64,000 bases of DNA, from assembly GCA_025175895.1 (NCBI GenBank), contig JAKLTH010000223.1, forward strand, positions 350,001 through 414,000, written 5' to 3'. The notes beneath the pieces were generated by a model. That model was not told the DNA's origin and ran no database searches. It was given only the letters and a program-made list of their open reading frames with translations. The DNA comes from Wurfbainia villosa (taxonomy: Eukaryota; Streptophyta; Magnoliopsida; Zingiberales; Zingiberaceae). Positions 36,818 through 47,822 of this stretch are shown here, one piece after another. The translations under genes were made by a program, and so were the position numbers. Positions within the stretch are counted from its first letter, which is position 1; the number at the start of each line of letters is the position of its first letter.

Positions 36818-37298
36818 CGAGGAGCGCATGAAAGATATTCAAAAGTAGGCTGGCTCTCAAAGAAAGTGAATGCTCTCTTAGTCCCGACCAAGAAATAGGA
36901 GGTCTTCCCTTAGCAGAGTAGCTTCATAGTTCGTTGCTTTGACTTCTCCTGCCATAGCTGACTTATACGCCTTTGCTGAGTTCGGGAATAGCATTGCTTC
37001 CCATAGCTGAGTTCCTTACCATAGCTTCACAGGATCGATCAAGTGAACATACTCAAGCAGAGGACTGACTAGCTTCTTTGCCATTCTGAACTTGCCAGTA
37101 GAAGTGGAACGAGGTACCTTTAGCGCTCAAATCAAGTAATGAGTTCTTCTCAAACGTCCGGAGAGGACTTCAACTTCCTTTGCCTCTGAAGCGCCTGCCT
37201 TCTCCGTCTTTCCTCTGCCTTTCCTTCCTTCAACAAGTAGAACGAGAACGGAGCCAACTCAACGCTTCTATGCCACCCAGACCTAGCAAGTGGAGCGA

Positions 37299-37318
37299 GG
37301 GACGACTGAAAGGAGGGG
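37299..37318 (+). repeat. Dispersed repeat A, copy
   Basis: It is identical over 20 bases to 33829-33848, 3.5 kb away. Confidence 0.75.
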
Positions 37319-37894
37319 ACGAAGTGAACTAACCGCTTCGCACCTTCTTTCTCTCTTCGAGTGCTGGTCTCTAATGACTTCTCTGGCCTGGTTCTGTGAT
37401 GAGCGCTTGTCCTTGCTTGATGTAGTTCATGGTCCTCTGGGGTCTAGATTGGCATCGCTCTCTTCGGTTAGCCTTTCTTCACAGCTCTCTCTTCTTCCCT
37501 TTAGTAGAAGCATGGATCGTCTAATAGTAGAAGTATAGATCGGCAAGTGGGTGGATAGCAATAAGTGGACAGACATGCACTTAGTTCAGAGGTAATTTAT
37601 TCAACCTTTGATACTCTGCTTCGTCTTGCTCTACGTACTCTGGTCTAAAAAGAAGAAATGAGCCCATTAGCGTCGATAAAATCAAAGCTTCTTTACGACG
37701 CTACTTGGCTTGGCTTAAAGAAAGTCTGAACTTAGCCCCTCCGGCTATACTGCTAGGGCTTCGCGTCTATACCCACCTTTGAGTTTAGGCAGGTACCAAT
37801 GGACACCTACCTTTACGACGTCTTCCTCTACGACGCCTATTGCTGACACTTGTTCCTGACTACGAGGGCTAGGAGGCACAAGCGACTGCGTCGT

Positions 37895-37946
37895 AAAGCG
37901 ACCAATAGGGAGCGCCTAAAGAGCAAAGCGACCAATAGGGAGCGCC
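37895..37946 (+). repeat. Tandem repeat, 22 bp unit, 30-bp period
   Basis: AAAGCGACCAATAGGGAGCG and two more bases occurs at 37895-37916 and 37925-37946. Related copies are at 34539, 34693 and 34720. Confidence 0.85.
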
Positions 37947-38029
37947 GGCGAGGATACTTAGGCAAATGGAGAGGAAAAGGACAGAGGGAAAAGAAAGGGT
38001 AAAGGAGGGAGAGGGAAAGTTAGTTGGAG

Positions 38030-38480
38030 TTGGTTACGTTTGAGTGTAAACTGCAAAGAGGAGGGAGGTGAGGTCTGATTTGGGTCCTATAAGAGGGAAA
38101 ATATTGGGTTGTGGGCTGGCCCAGGCTCTGACAAGACCTGTTCCTGCTGGAGCCGTGAATGGGTCTTCAAATGTTTGGACCTTTCGTATAACGTTTGACG
38201 CAAGGAGAGTTCTCACTTTAGAAAAAAAAAAGGCAGCAACACCAGCAAAAAAATGTAACAGGAGAAATGAATTTGATTAATTGAAGCAATCAACATCTCA
38301 GCAAAATGAATTAATAGTAACCCTTGGGTTATTTGGAGACCATTACTTTACGAAAAGTCGTTGGACGTAGGGGTTTATCTCATCTGAAGCTACCATTGAC
38401 TCGGTGGCAGCTTGGGGAAGCCATAGCATAGTGATTTGACATTTATATAGAGAAAAAAAAAAAAATACATTAAATAGTTG
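38030..38480. other. Compositionally distinct segment with A-tracts, possible imported DNA
   Basis: It differs from its surroundings. A run of 10 A lies at 38222-38231 and a run of 13 A at 38453-38465. The local repeat vocabulary is absent and the sequence after 38260 is A/T-richer. A 70-codon frame spans 38068-38280. This could be nuclear or other foreign DNA, but I do not recognise it and no boundary repeats are visible. Confidence 0.3.
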
Positions 38481-38837
38481 ATGTTCACGCTCCTAGCCAC
38501 TAGGTTCTCTTTCCTCATAGTTCTCTTGAACATTCTTCTCTCATACGCACGGATATTAAATACGTTAGGAAGCCAAGATCTGATCTGAGTAGTGTTCTTC
38601 TGGTATCGAATGAGCTCAAGTAGTTGAGTAGCTAAAGGCTTTGGTTGCCTTAGAGGAAAGAATGTCCTATCTTCGGATAGCTTCCTACAGACTTCTTCCC
38701 TTATTTATTGAAGTTCCTGGATTGTGTGAAATAAGAGTAGAGGGGACTTTTCTTTATTAGCAGCTCAAGCTCCATTTCAAAGGTGAGGAGTGCAACGCTT
38801 CATGTTCGAACACTGGCAAAAGGTCTTCTTCTCTATG

Positions 38838-39245
38838 CTATTTCTCTCTATCTCGGGCACACAAACTAAAGCCAGGCAGAGGAGGTTTTAGGGGGAAGGG
38901 GGTGTCGAGGGGAACAAGGAGATCTTCTTGGTTTTCGTTGGAGGGAAAGCTCTTTCTGCTCTTGGAGATGGAAACAGGGATGCAGATCGTAGATGTGCTG
39001 ATGAACCCATTGATACAAAGAATACAAAGATACCGAACGGGAATTGCTAGAGAAAGAGGAATAGGGATTTCACCGGGAATGACTTGAGATACCGAACCCA
39101 ATGCTTTCACTAATGCGATAGCGTGCGTAGGCGCTCTGTAATGGATAGCGCGTATGCCCGCATGTGCTCCACCAGCGGTGTTTGGCGGATATTCACTGGT
39201 TCGCTGGGAAAGGTGTAAACAAAAGATGCAGAACCAGATCGTCAC
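38838..39245 (-). CDS. Unrecognised open frame, 135 codons
   Basis: The frame starts MTIWFCIFCLHLSQ and has a central stretch rich in Ile, Pro and Ser with alternating hydrophobic and beta-like segments, followed by a basic and acidic tail. No conserved motif or family is recognised. It lies just downstream of the compositionally odd 38.0-38.5 kb segment. A second, shorter open frame occupies the opposite strand at 38902-39087, so at most one is real. Chance remains the simplest explanation. Confidence 0.1.
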   Translation of the reverse strand: MTIWFCIFCLHLSQRTSEYPPNTAGGAHAGIRAIHYRAPTHAIALVKALGSVSQVIPGEIPIPLSLAIPVRYLCILCINGFISTSTICIPVSISKSRKSFPSNENQEDLLVPLDTPFPLKPPLPGFSLCARDREK

Positions 39246-41051
39246 TGGGGAGAAGAGACTGGCTAGGCTTGACTAGAATAGTTTGACACATAGGATACTT
39301 TTTTCCATACCATAGGTGCCCCGGTCATACATAAAGCGGAGGTAGTTGGCAAGCAGAGGTTGAGGATAACTAGCCCCAGGGGGGCTTTACAAAAGAAGTG
39401 ATGTGATACAGGTAGCGGAATGGATTACATCGCCAACCCTAGGAAGTAGGGAAGCTCCTACAAAGGTGAATGCCTTAGACGAAGACGACTTACGCTTTTG
39501 GATTACGCTTTCGTCGGATGAAGAGGGAGGGGGGGGAGCCCGGCTAAAGCAGCCTATGACCCCCTTTTGGCGCAGTCCAGTCATGTACATTCTTTCCAGA
39601 AGTGAATTCGATAAAGTCCTGTCTTCCTTCTTGTTTCGGGAGATCCTCTGTCCAGTATTGTTCCATGGGGAGAGGGAAGAGATCAACCTGTTTTATTAAA
39701 GAATTTATCCTCAAAGGCTCCTAGTGAGCAGTTGACAAAAGAACTAAAGCCAAAGAATCCACCCCAAAGCTATCCTACTATTGAGTGAGTCTACCACGCG
39801 AGAGCGCGAAAGGGTGCCGCCATCTATTGCAGCCTCTGAGAAAGGGTTCACGCCCGACCTACACACGCAAGTCTGACAAATCAATAGCCCTTTGACCCCA
39901 AAGAGTTTGCTCTTCCATTTCTTAGTAGGAGTGCTCCTATGTTAGCAGGACATTTCGTGCAAGAACTAGGTTTGAGTTAGTGCACTAACTAGGTTGTTTT
40001 TTCTCCCCTAATGGCTCTATCTCTGAGGTAACCCGGACTAGTAGCAACCGATCCTAGTAAATAAGATATTGTTTCATAGAATTGGTTGTTCTTTCTCTCT
40101 CCTTTCTTCTAGAGGAATTGAGTCGTTCATTTCGGTCTAACTTCGTTACTGTACCCCGGTCTCACTCCGACAGCGTACTATCCTAGACCTCTGTCTATCC
40201 CGACATTGATAGAAATTCATAGTTAGGTTAGCCAGCCCAGTAACCCCGACAAGTGGGAGGCTCTGCACTTTCCCTATCATACGATTCTGCCAGACTATTC
40301 TATTTCATTCATTCTCCATTCAAAAACCGTCTACTCCGGGAACCCATAATCTGACGATTCTTTCATATGATTTTTTTCGTGAATTCGACATCAGTGATCT
40401 ACGACCATCCTTTCTTCTTTCCATTCCAAAAAGGAATGGTTGGTATGCGGTCCGTCCTTAGAAAGACCCGGGGAATCCCCCTTTTGTGATTGTTCCAAAG
40501 CGTGCTTCCCTTTCTTGTTCTTCGAGCTCAACTGGTCATGCTTCTTTCTCAGTTGCGCGATTCCTAGCTGCTAGATCATAGATCAGAGGATGTAGGTGAG
40601 TCTGATTGTTCTGACTTCTACTGTTGTAAGTTGCCTTAAGGCGCCTTCCAGTTCCAGCCCAATAGGGGAACTTTCCGGTGAGGAGGATCCCATTTAGAAG
40701 AAGGAAGAAAAACCTACGTATCCTTTCGCCTGGAGCTAGGGTCAAAGATCAGTCCAAGCTAGGATCAGCTCTCGGAAGTCAAACTTCTCCTCTGCAGCTA
40801 GGTCAGTTCGGGCTACGACCCTTCGAGCAGGGCAGTTCATGAGCTGCTATCTCCGACCGAGGTTAGGTCTTCTTTTGCTCTGCTGCTGTTTGTCAACTGG
40901 AAGTGTCCGCTTTCTTGAAGGGCTAAGGGAGATCCTTCTGTTTTTCATTGTCTTTTTCTCTGCTTCTTGCCATTCTGCTTCTCTGCCTCTGGTTGAGTGG
41001 CATGGCATTCTTCTCCTGGAATGGAACAAAAGAAAGGCTTCCCCCTCTTTC

Positions 41052-41065
41052 TATCATAAGAGAAG
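41052..41065 (+). promoter_or_regulatory. Promoter-like TATCATAAGAGAAG motif
   Basis: This is a 14-base exact match to the eudicot mitochondrial promoter core (nonamer CATAAGAGA at 41055-41063, preceded by TAT and followed by AG). The upstream side is pyrimidine-rich (CCCTCTTTC) rather than A/T-rich, which weakens it. A hairpin starts one base downstream. No recognisable gene follows for more than 2 kb, the next being trnfM. It could be a real but orphan promoter, or chance in A/G-rich DNA. Confidence 0.35.
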
Positions 41066-41085
41066 TCTTTATGTTGACATAAAGA
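41066..41085 (+). other. Perfect hairpin just after a promoter-like motif
   Basis: TCTTTATG (41066-41073) is complementary to CATAAAGA (41078-41085) around the loop TTGA. It begins one base after the promoter-like site, so any transcript from that site would carry this stem-loop at or near its 5' end. It has no U-tract and is not a classical terminator. Confidence 0.4.
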
Positions 41086-42589
41086 GAGATCCTGCTTTTA
41101 TCAAAGCAGTGACTTTCGTTCCTGACTTATACAAGTCAGCTATCTTTCCGGCAAGAGGAAGAAATCCATCAGTATGCTTCTTACCCGTCTTTGGAAGGTA
41201 TAACTATCTTTTCCCATTTCCCTCGAGTATCAATCAATAGTAGCTCTTATTTTGAATTCCTTTATGCAGTAAGCGAGTGATTTATCCTATTCCTTTCCAA
41301 GGGGAAATTCAATCTATGAGTCTGTTACTGCCATGGATCTAAGGACAAGCCTATGCAGGCTGCTATTGCTAGTTCCCTTGAATGGAAGTTCCTAGAGCCA
41401 TTTATAGTATCCTTTGAAGTCCCTTATTTTTTGAGAGAGGTGAAGTGAGGAAGGGATCTTGTCCCTGTGCCACCTTACAGATAATTCCGGGAATGAAATT
41501 TCTGGTGCATAAACACCTGTAGAGTTTAACCAATATGTAAGTAATCAGTTTCAAATAAGTCATTTTCTTTTGGCTATACAAAAGGAATCTCTAGCCCTTT
41601 CAATATAAGACGACTAGTCAGCGGCTTGTTTGGGTGTAGTATGTGCCTTCAATGGAGTTGGATTTTTTGAAGGCAGAATAGAAAAAGTACCCGGCTTCCA
41701 CTGCAGCGGATAAGGAAAGAGTCCTTCGGATGAATATAGTTGCGAAGGGTAAGGAATGCAATCCTAATGCTTGGGCAAAGGATTTGTCCAGGCTTCGAGG
41801 GGAAAGCAGGTCAAACAACTAACGTTCGTTCTCAAAGGTCAGCCCTTGCTTCGACCGATGGGCAGCGATTACGCAATGACTGCTAGAAAAAGTACCTTGC
41901 TTTACGGGGGGATTCACCTACATACTCACATACGATCTCTCCTACGAGACAGAAAAGTAAACTCAAGCAAAAGTGCCGCAGTTCCTATTCAAAAGAGGAG
42001 AGGAGGAGGGCACTTGGCTTTCAAAGGAGGATAGAGAACCATTTGGGAAGGCTCGAAAGGTTATTCGATATCAAGGTCTAATTACATCTCTACGCAAGGG
42101 CGGGTCGAGCCTTTATTCATTGGCTGATCTAGCCTTGGTTTGCATTTATTTATTCCTCTATAAGATAAGGGGCAGCAGCCATATAGTGGTTTCAGAGTGA
42201 GGAATCATAATTAGGTAACTAGTAGGCATACCTATAATTTCCTACTCCTGTGTCAGAATAAGCATCTATCTGGTGTAGTTACGTAGTCTGAATATGGCAT
42301 ATGGCTAAAGTCCACTGCACACTCTCTATATATACGCCGATAAGCTGGCTGACTTCATTGCAACATTCATGCTTTGTTCGTACTTCCTTTCTGGCTTTCA
42401 AGCCCAGTTTCATCCTTCCCCCAGCAAAGTAATCTCCTTTGATGGCCCATCTTCAACTATCACTCTCGTCTTCCGAACATTTTACGAATCCACTGCTCTT
42501 AGCTTTCGTTACCCGTTAGATCAAAAATCTCATTACTTAGGTCTCGTAATAGCACTCTAACTCTAAGGCCCTCTAAGACGAATCAAGGT

Positions 42590-42607
42590 GCGAGTGATAA
42601 CGACGCG
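42590..42607 (-). repeat. Dispersed repeat B, diverged copy
   Basis: GCGAGTGATAACGACGCG is a near match to the repeat B core at 13474 and 19842. It lies about 400 bases upstream of the trnfM promoter region. Confidence 0.55.
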
Positions 42608-42996
42608 CAAGCGAGATTCAAGTACAAACATAAGTCAGAAAGGAAATCTTTGATTATTCGAATAAATGGGGGGCTTCTTTGCCCAATAGATGCTTAGAAT
42701 CCGGGGTGAGAAGGGGTAGTGTACTCTTATCCGCGGATTGACGGCCTTGGCTTATTCATTCAAGATAGGAAATTCCACTCAATCCTAGAAGACCTTCCTC
42801 TTCCCCCGATCCGGTAGAGCGTGAAGCTTTGCTTTGGAATCGAACGAGAAGCTCGAAGGAAGTAGCCAATTCAAAGGTGCTTTCAGTAATCCTCTGCTTA
42901 CAGCCTAATTCAAATCTAGGTTCCATTACGCAAAGTCTGAAGCAAGGGAAATCCAGAGTTAGATAAAATCTGTCCGAATCTAAGACATCCAACTCA

Positions 42997-43014
42997 AAAT
43001 ATCGTAAGAGAAGA
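42997..43014 (+). promoter_or_regulatory. Plant mitochondrial promoter, distal copy upstream of trnfM
   Basis: The segment reads AAAATATCGTAAGAGAAG. It matches the eudicot mitochondrial promoter type: nonamer CRTAAGAGA (here CGTAAGAGA at 43003-43011) directly behind an A/T-rich box, with a purine-rich start region after it. Transcription in this class starts within or right after the nonamer, so a transcript from here would run into trnfM about 190 bases downstream. The match is close to the 18-base form described for eudicot genes such as atp9. Activity is inferred, not shown. Confidence 0.65.
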
Positions 43015-43062
43015 AAGTTCGAAAGAAGGTCTCACGAGAAAGAGAAAGAGTTTGAGAATGAG

Positions 43063-43079
43063 AAATATCGTAAGAGAGA
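43063..43079 (+). promoter_or_regulatory. Plant mitochondrial promoter, proximal copy upstream of trnfM
   Basis: This is a second CGTAAGAGA nonamer (43069-43077), behind GAAATAT. It shares the 15 bases AAATATCGTAAGAGA with the copy 66 bases upstream. It lies about 123 bases before trnfM on the same strand. The downstream bases (GATG) are a poorer match to the consensus than in the distal copy. The two copies suggest a duplicated promoter and possibly two transcript starts. Confidence 0.55.
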
Positions 43080-43199
43080 TGTCGCATATCAGCTGTTGGT
43101 GGCTTAGAGTAGACCCCAAGGGCGAGAAGGAAGCCGATCAACGGTTGGCTAAGATCCTTTTGATTGATGACGGGAGCTTTTTGAGTTCGAAAGAGAAGA

Positions 43200-43273
43200 A
43201 GCGGGGTAGAGTAATGGTCAACTCGTCAGGCTCATGATTTGAAGATTGCAGGTTCGAATCCTGCCCCCGCCTA
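43200..43273 (+). tRNA. trnfM: Initiator tRNA-fMet (CAU), plant mitochondrial type
   Basis: This tRNA carries formyl-methionine to the mitochondrial ribosome to start translation. A full cloverleaf can be drawn. The acceptor stem pairs GCGGGG (43201-43206) with CCCCGC (43265-43270), with an unpaired first base as expected of initiator tRNAs. The D stem is GAG/CTC. The anticodon stem TCAGG/TTTGA has two G-U pairs and a loop with anticodon CAT at 43233-43235. The T arm is GCAGG, TTCGAAT, CCTGC at 43248-43264. The sequence closely matches plant mitochondrial trnfM as I remember it, except that the D loop is about one base shorter and the 3' side of the anticodon stem has TT where CC is usual. 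All stems still form, so it is probably functional, though a recent pseudogene cannot be excluded. No 3' CCA is encoded, as is normal in plants. Two promoter-like motifs lie just upstream on the same strand. No other gene is recognisable nearby. Confidence 0.87.
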
Positions 43274-43279
43274 ATCATC

Positions 43280-46200
43280 ATCTGAGGCCGTAGTCAGCCT
43301 CTTTATTTGAGATTCCGTAAGTCACTTACTTAAGAGAACTGCGAGGAGCCAACCCTAGTACGAGAAAAAAAGGAAGAAGATCTCAAGTCCGCTTTGGTGA
43401 ACCTCTTTCTTTTAGGATTCCGTGACAGATGGAATGATTTTTGCTAGGATCTAAAGAGATAGCTATGAGAGGGTCTTAGGCGGTGGTTGGTTTTAGTATA
43501 TATGGGTTCTTCACTTGCAGGAAAAAGTCGGCTTTACTTTGTTTGACCCGAAAACCTTTCAATTACAGATGAAAGAGACGACTTGAATGTAGTAATCAGC
43601 TGGAAGCCGCTTCCCTAACTCGAATGAAAAAAAAAAAGCACGACGAAGAATCAGCTAGTTATAAAAATAGACTTGACCGGCAAAATGTAGAGAGGGTTCA
43701 TTTCACTTCTCCACGAGAGTGACGTATGTTGCGGTCAAGAAAAGGGAAGGAATAACTATAGGGTTCGGAATCGAATCTGCTCTTTCAGCTAGTCTTCTTT
43801 TATCCACGGAATCCGATGCAATTGATTCCGATTCTCGGGAAAAAAAGACCATAGAGCCGCTGCAATTGAATGAGATAATCTGCAGCAATTGATTCACGAA
43901 TTCGATGCAGTTAGCGAGAGTCGTGGTAGTTCAGTCGTCCGCGGGCCTAATAAAGGAAAGTATGCTATCTCTCCTAGCCTTCTTTCTTGATGTGATTCCA
44001 TTTCCTGCATCAAGCCAAGTTAGCTCGTCTTCGGGTTATTTAATTTAATAAAGGCTGCTTTTAGTTCTTCCTTTCTTAAGGAAAGGCAATTCCCGAGGAA
44101 TATGACATGGCTATTGTTTCAGCTCTTCTGACTATGCTTTCCGTGGTCGCTAGGGCTAAAGCCCATACTAAACCTTCGGTTAGGAAAAGGCGTAACTGCT
44201 CTTGGCATTTATCCTTGTCCGGACCTGGCATTTGAGTACTTTAGTTCCTGACCGACTAGCTCCTTACCTCTTTTAGGACTAGCTCCTTGTCGTGACCTCT
44301 CTCTCCTTGCTTCTCGGTCCTTACCTATCTCTAGGACTCTATCCTTTTTCACTCTCGTTCGATGATTCGATGACTTGTTGTCTAATGCTCCGGTCTTGTT
44401 GGACTGTCACCTTGCTTCGAGGACTGTTGATGTTGATTTCCTTGCATCGAGGACATACGTAGCACCTCGTCAATACCTTGCACCTGACTTGCTCCTATCG
44501 TTCGCTGACTTCTTCCTTCGGTTTACTATACCCTTTAATAAATAAACATTCCTTCTTTTCCTCCTGTTGAACACCTAAAAGTAGGATAAATGCCCCCTCT
44601 TTTTCGCCTCCATCCTTCAATGTAAAGCATCTCCATAGAGGAGCATGCAGAGGTGTGGGATCTCTTTGTTCTAGTTATGAATCTGTCTGTTGAGGGGCAA
44701 GCTAGTACTCCTAGTCCTAGGTGGGTTTCTTTAATAGGTGCCGTAGATAGGGCACGTCGCTACTCTCGTTCCTTTGATTCATATCATTGGCTGGGCCAGC
44801 TCCTTCTTCTATTGATGGTAGGCTTTTGTTCAAGGACCGAATTCAGGAGACTCGGAATGGCTGAAAGGAAACTAAACTAGTACGATTCTTGGACTCAGTG
44901 GAAGTCTCCTCATGCTCTTCAAGTGGTCTTCGGATAGAGGATGCGAACTCAGGCTCCCATGATACAAGTCCCACTCACTAGCGCTCCAGCACTTGGATAC
45001 ATGATCAAAGTGCAGTTCATCACATTCACTATAGCTCCCATGATACAAGTCCCACTTCTTAGCCCCTCCCACTGGCCTTTCGGCGGGCTTCGCTCCATGT
45101 AATTCCGCTCTCTTCTTACCTCGTTCCAACTTCGTACCTGCGTGAGTGAATCATTTCAGAGCCCACTGACTAACATAGGGTAGCGCTACTTCAAATCTAC
45201 TTCTATACCGGAAGGGCTCAGAGGACTCCGAACTCATGGCTATTGAAAGATGGGGTGCTGATTCCATTTGATTCGAGGTCTTGTATTCATTTACTTCCTT
45301 CTCTAGTGGGTACCTAATCTTCTTCATTTCTATTGGTTTTGGTTTGAGGCACGCTCGAGCGCTTACATTCGCCCAAACATCAGGTGTGGGGGCGAGTCAA
45401 CCCAGAATTGAGGAAAGGTCATGCTTTCATACGCTACTGCAAGGCGCGAAATCAGACCATTGAAAGACATGAATGTCTTGCACCTGTACTTAGAATGCTA
45501 ATCGGGACCCATTCATTAATAGTAGTGGAGTACTGTTTCCGAGTGCCATTGATCCGCATACGCTAGATTGGCAAGACAGTGGTCCCTTTGCCCTTCTGGT
45601 GAACGACCTACCCTTCTTTTATTTGAAGTATTAGGCTAAGATTTGGTTGACTTGGAGTAAGAAGACAAGACCTCCGTACTCCGCTAGAGTGCCCCAATTG
45701 TGGAAGGGCGGATGCAGACCGAGCTATTCTATGCTTCTCTTTCCTAAGCTCAGTTTGGGATCACCTCTTTTCTAGGGCGTGCCTTGCCTTAGTGAGTGAG
45801 TCCCACTATGCCTATGCTACCGAAGAGGCGAGACGATCAGTGACGCGAAGGAATGATAATTGATTAGGTAGGTGCTTCCGAATGAAAGGAAGAAGAAAAG
45901 AAAACCGGGAATTTGAGCTTCAAACCCAACCCTCACCCCTAGGGTCTTATCACATACATCTTATTATAGGACCCTCTTTGTAAAGTAAGGGCAGGGCTGC
46001 CTGAATCCGAATCAAGCGCACCACTTGTGTTCTGACCCATATGAGAGATCCAGTATCACTCGAACCTCAGCTTGCTACCCCAGCTACAAGGGATTCATTA
46101 AGCATGTAGTGCCCCTCACTTCAGTACGAGGAGGGATCATTGGAGACCACATAGGGCTAGCCGGGAATGATTACAAGAAAGATAGCTTCAGCCATTGACT

Positions 46201-47780
46201 CCACTCAGTCTACCCCTTATTATGGTGAGGATGATTCCCCCAGCAAAAAAGGAGACTTACAGAGAGCACTCGACCGGTCGATCCCCCCTGATCGGAAGAA
46301 GATGCAGATGCCTTTCGGCCTGGCCTTGGCGTCAACATCACTAGTAGCCGCTCCCCACCGATGTTCGTGCTCCCAATCATTAGGAGCGTCTCCTTCCTTA
46401 CGAGGGGCAAGAGAGCTTATGTGGGGCAAGCTACTTCTCTTCTGCGTGGAACTGCACTGATTCTCTTTATTTTGTAGAGGTCCCTCACAGGGAGTCTTCA
46501 CTACCTCTAAGCCTTTCCCGTCCTCATTCGTAGTAGCTGGAAGGCAAGGAAAGAGCTCATCCTTACGCGGAATCTGAGTTCAAGGCTCCATCCCCCGGAC
46601 AACCCTCAATCAAAGGAAGTCCGTGCACCAGCTCTCTTTAGTTCGGGATTAATAGAGTATCCCCACCGTTTAGTCTTAGATCCATCATCGTCTGGCTCAA
46701 GTATATCTTTCAAGTCAAGGGGAAAGCGAACCTTAGAGTGAATGGATAAGTTGATCCCAGCAGCTAAATTAGTTGAAGACCCAGGAACTGACCGCATGCT
46801 CGAGTTTCTTTCCTTGAATTCATTCTTTTCTTTAGGTTGCTTGCTTTAGCCTTTTGCACCACTTATTTATTTTATATAGTAAAGTGGTTTTGACTAGGAG
46901 TCAAGATAGGAAGGAAATAAGGAAAGGAGGGACTTTGGCCACTATTAAGATAGAGATCCCCACGAGACGAGGCAGGGCAGGATAAAGTCTATACTATATC
47001 TTATCACTAGTACTGACATTAAGTAAAGGTTGCGAACTTCCCATGATAGTGGTTCACAGATCTCACGGGTCTTTCACGGCATGCTTTTTCCTATGAAGAA
47101 GGTGAGGTCCCTCTTGCTGCAATCAGTATGAACTGAGTCCCGAACCGAAAAGAAAGAATTGGATGTTCGTACGCTCCTTAAGACTACTCCGAACTGGAAG
47201 AGGAGAAGAGAACCACTCGGTAGGTCGGAGTTCACTAGCGGGGCACCTACTGCTACTCTTTCTACTCCTAGGCTCAGCTTTAGTTGATGTTGAAGCAGAG
47301 GGATAAGATTCGTTTGAAACCCCCATTCTCAACCGAAAGTGAGATGCCCGAGAACTCGATATCGATGCCCTTTCTTTTCTTTGTAGTACATATCGCTAAC
47401 TTGAATTAGGAAAAAAAGCAATGTGTCTTCTATAGCTCGCCGCCTTAGGATGGATGCCTTTTCAAAGGACCTGTACTGTAACTGTACTACCTGCTCTTAT
47501 CTTCTTCAAGGGAATGAATGTGTGGATGTGGCTGCAGAGCAAGGAGAGTCCCCGCCTAGCCAGAGCTATTTGTGAATGCGAATGCGAATCCCCGGACTCA
47601 AGTCGAATACTTTGAACTTTTAGGAAAGGAAGTGAGGGACAGCAAGCAAACACCCTAAGGGAAGGGAGGGTTTGGGCAATAGCTACTGACCCGCTCCTCT
47701 GACTCAAAAGGAAGTCCAAGAGTTCATGTCATTAAATTTAAACCTTACCGCCTTATCCAACCCAAGCAAATCGAACATAT
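43280..47780. other. Spacer downstream of trnfM
   Basis: In several angiosperms trnfM lies near rrn26, but no large-subunit rRNA sequence is recognisable here. An A-tract lies near 43627. A clear direct repeat lies at 44953-45056. Confidence 0.5.
44953..45056 (+). repeat. Perfect 23-bp direct repeat, 81-bp period
   Basis: GCTCCCATGATACAAGTCCC plus three bases occurs at 44953-44975 and 45034-45056. The period is a multiple of three, so the minus-strand frame at 44872-45129 repeats WDLYHGS. That is a consequence of the duplication, not evidence of coding. Confidence 0.9.
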
Positions 47781-47786
47781 AAAGAG

Positions 47787-47822
47787 TCCGGCTGCTTCTG
47801 CACCTGTAGTTTTTGTTAAGGA
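47787..47822 (+). repeat. Inverted repeat of 36 bp, left arm
   Basis: TCCGGCTGCTTCTGCACCTG onward matches the reverse complement of 49610-49645 with one mismatch in 36 bases. Confidence 0.9.

Larger units (their letters stand above)
33690..37990. other. Purine-rich spacer with most copies of repeat A
   Basis: The + strand is rich in GGAGCG, GAAAGG and GAAAGAAAG phrases. No gene is recognised. Five of the six spotted copies of repeat A and several AAAGCGACCA copies lie here, so this block seems to have grown by local spread of one repeat type. Confidence 0.6.
38490..42960. other. Anonymous spacer
   Basis: No gene is recognised. The overlapping frames on both strands at 39.39-39.70 kb and 40.84-41.24 kb have no conserved motif. 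The promoter-like site at 41052 is the only candidate functional element. Confidence 0.5.

Noticed and set aside
40839..41240. 133-codon open frame on + strand with a hydrophobic start
   Set aside because: No conserved motif. It overlaps the promoter-like site and hairpin, and pyrimidine-rich DNA easily yields Leu/Phe/Ser-rich frames.
43280..46600. A possible rrn26 gene downstream of trnfM, as in some angiosperms
   Set aside because: None of the conserved large-subunit rRNA stretches I know could be found in this interval.
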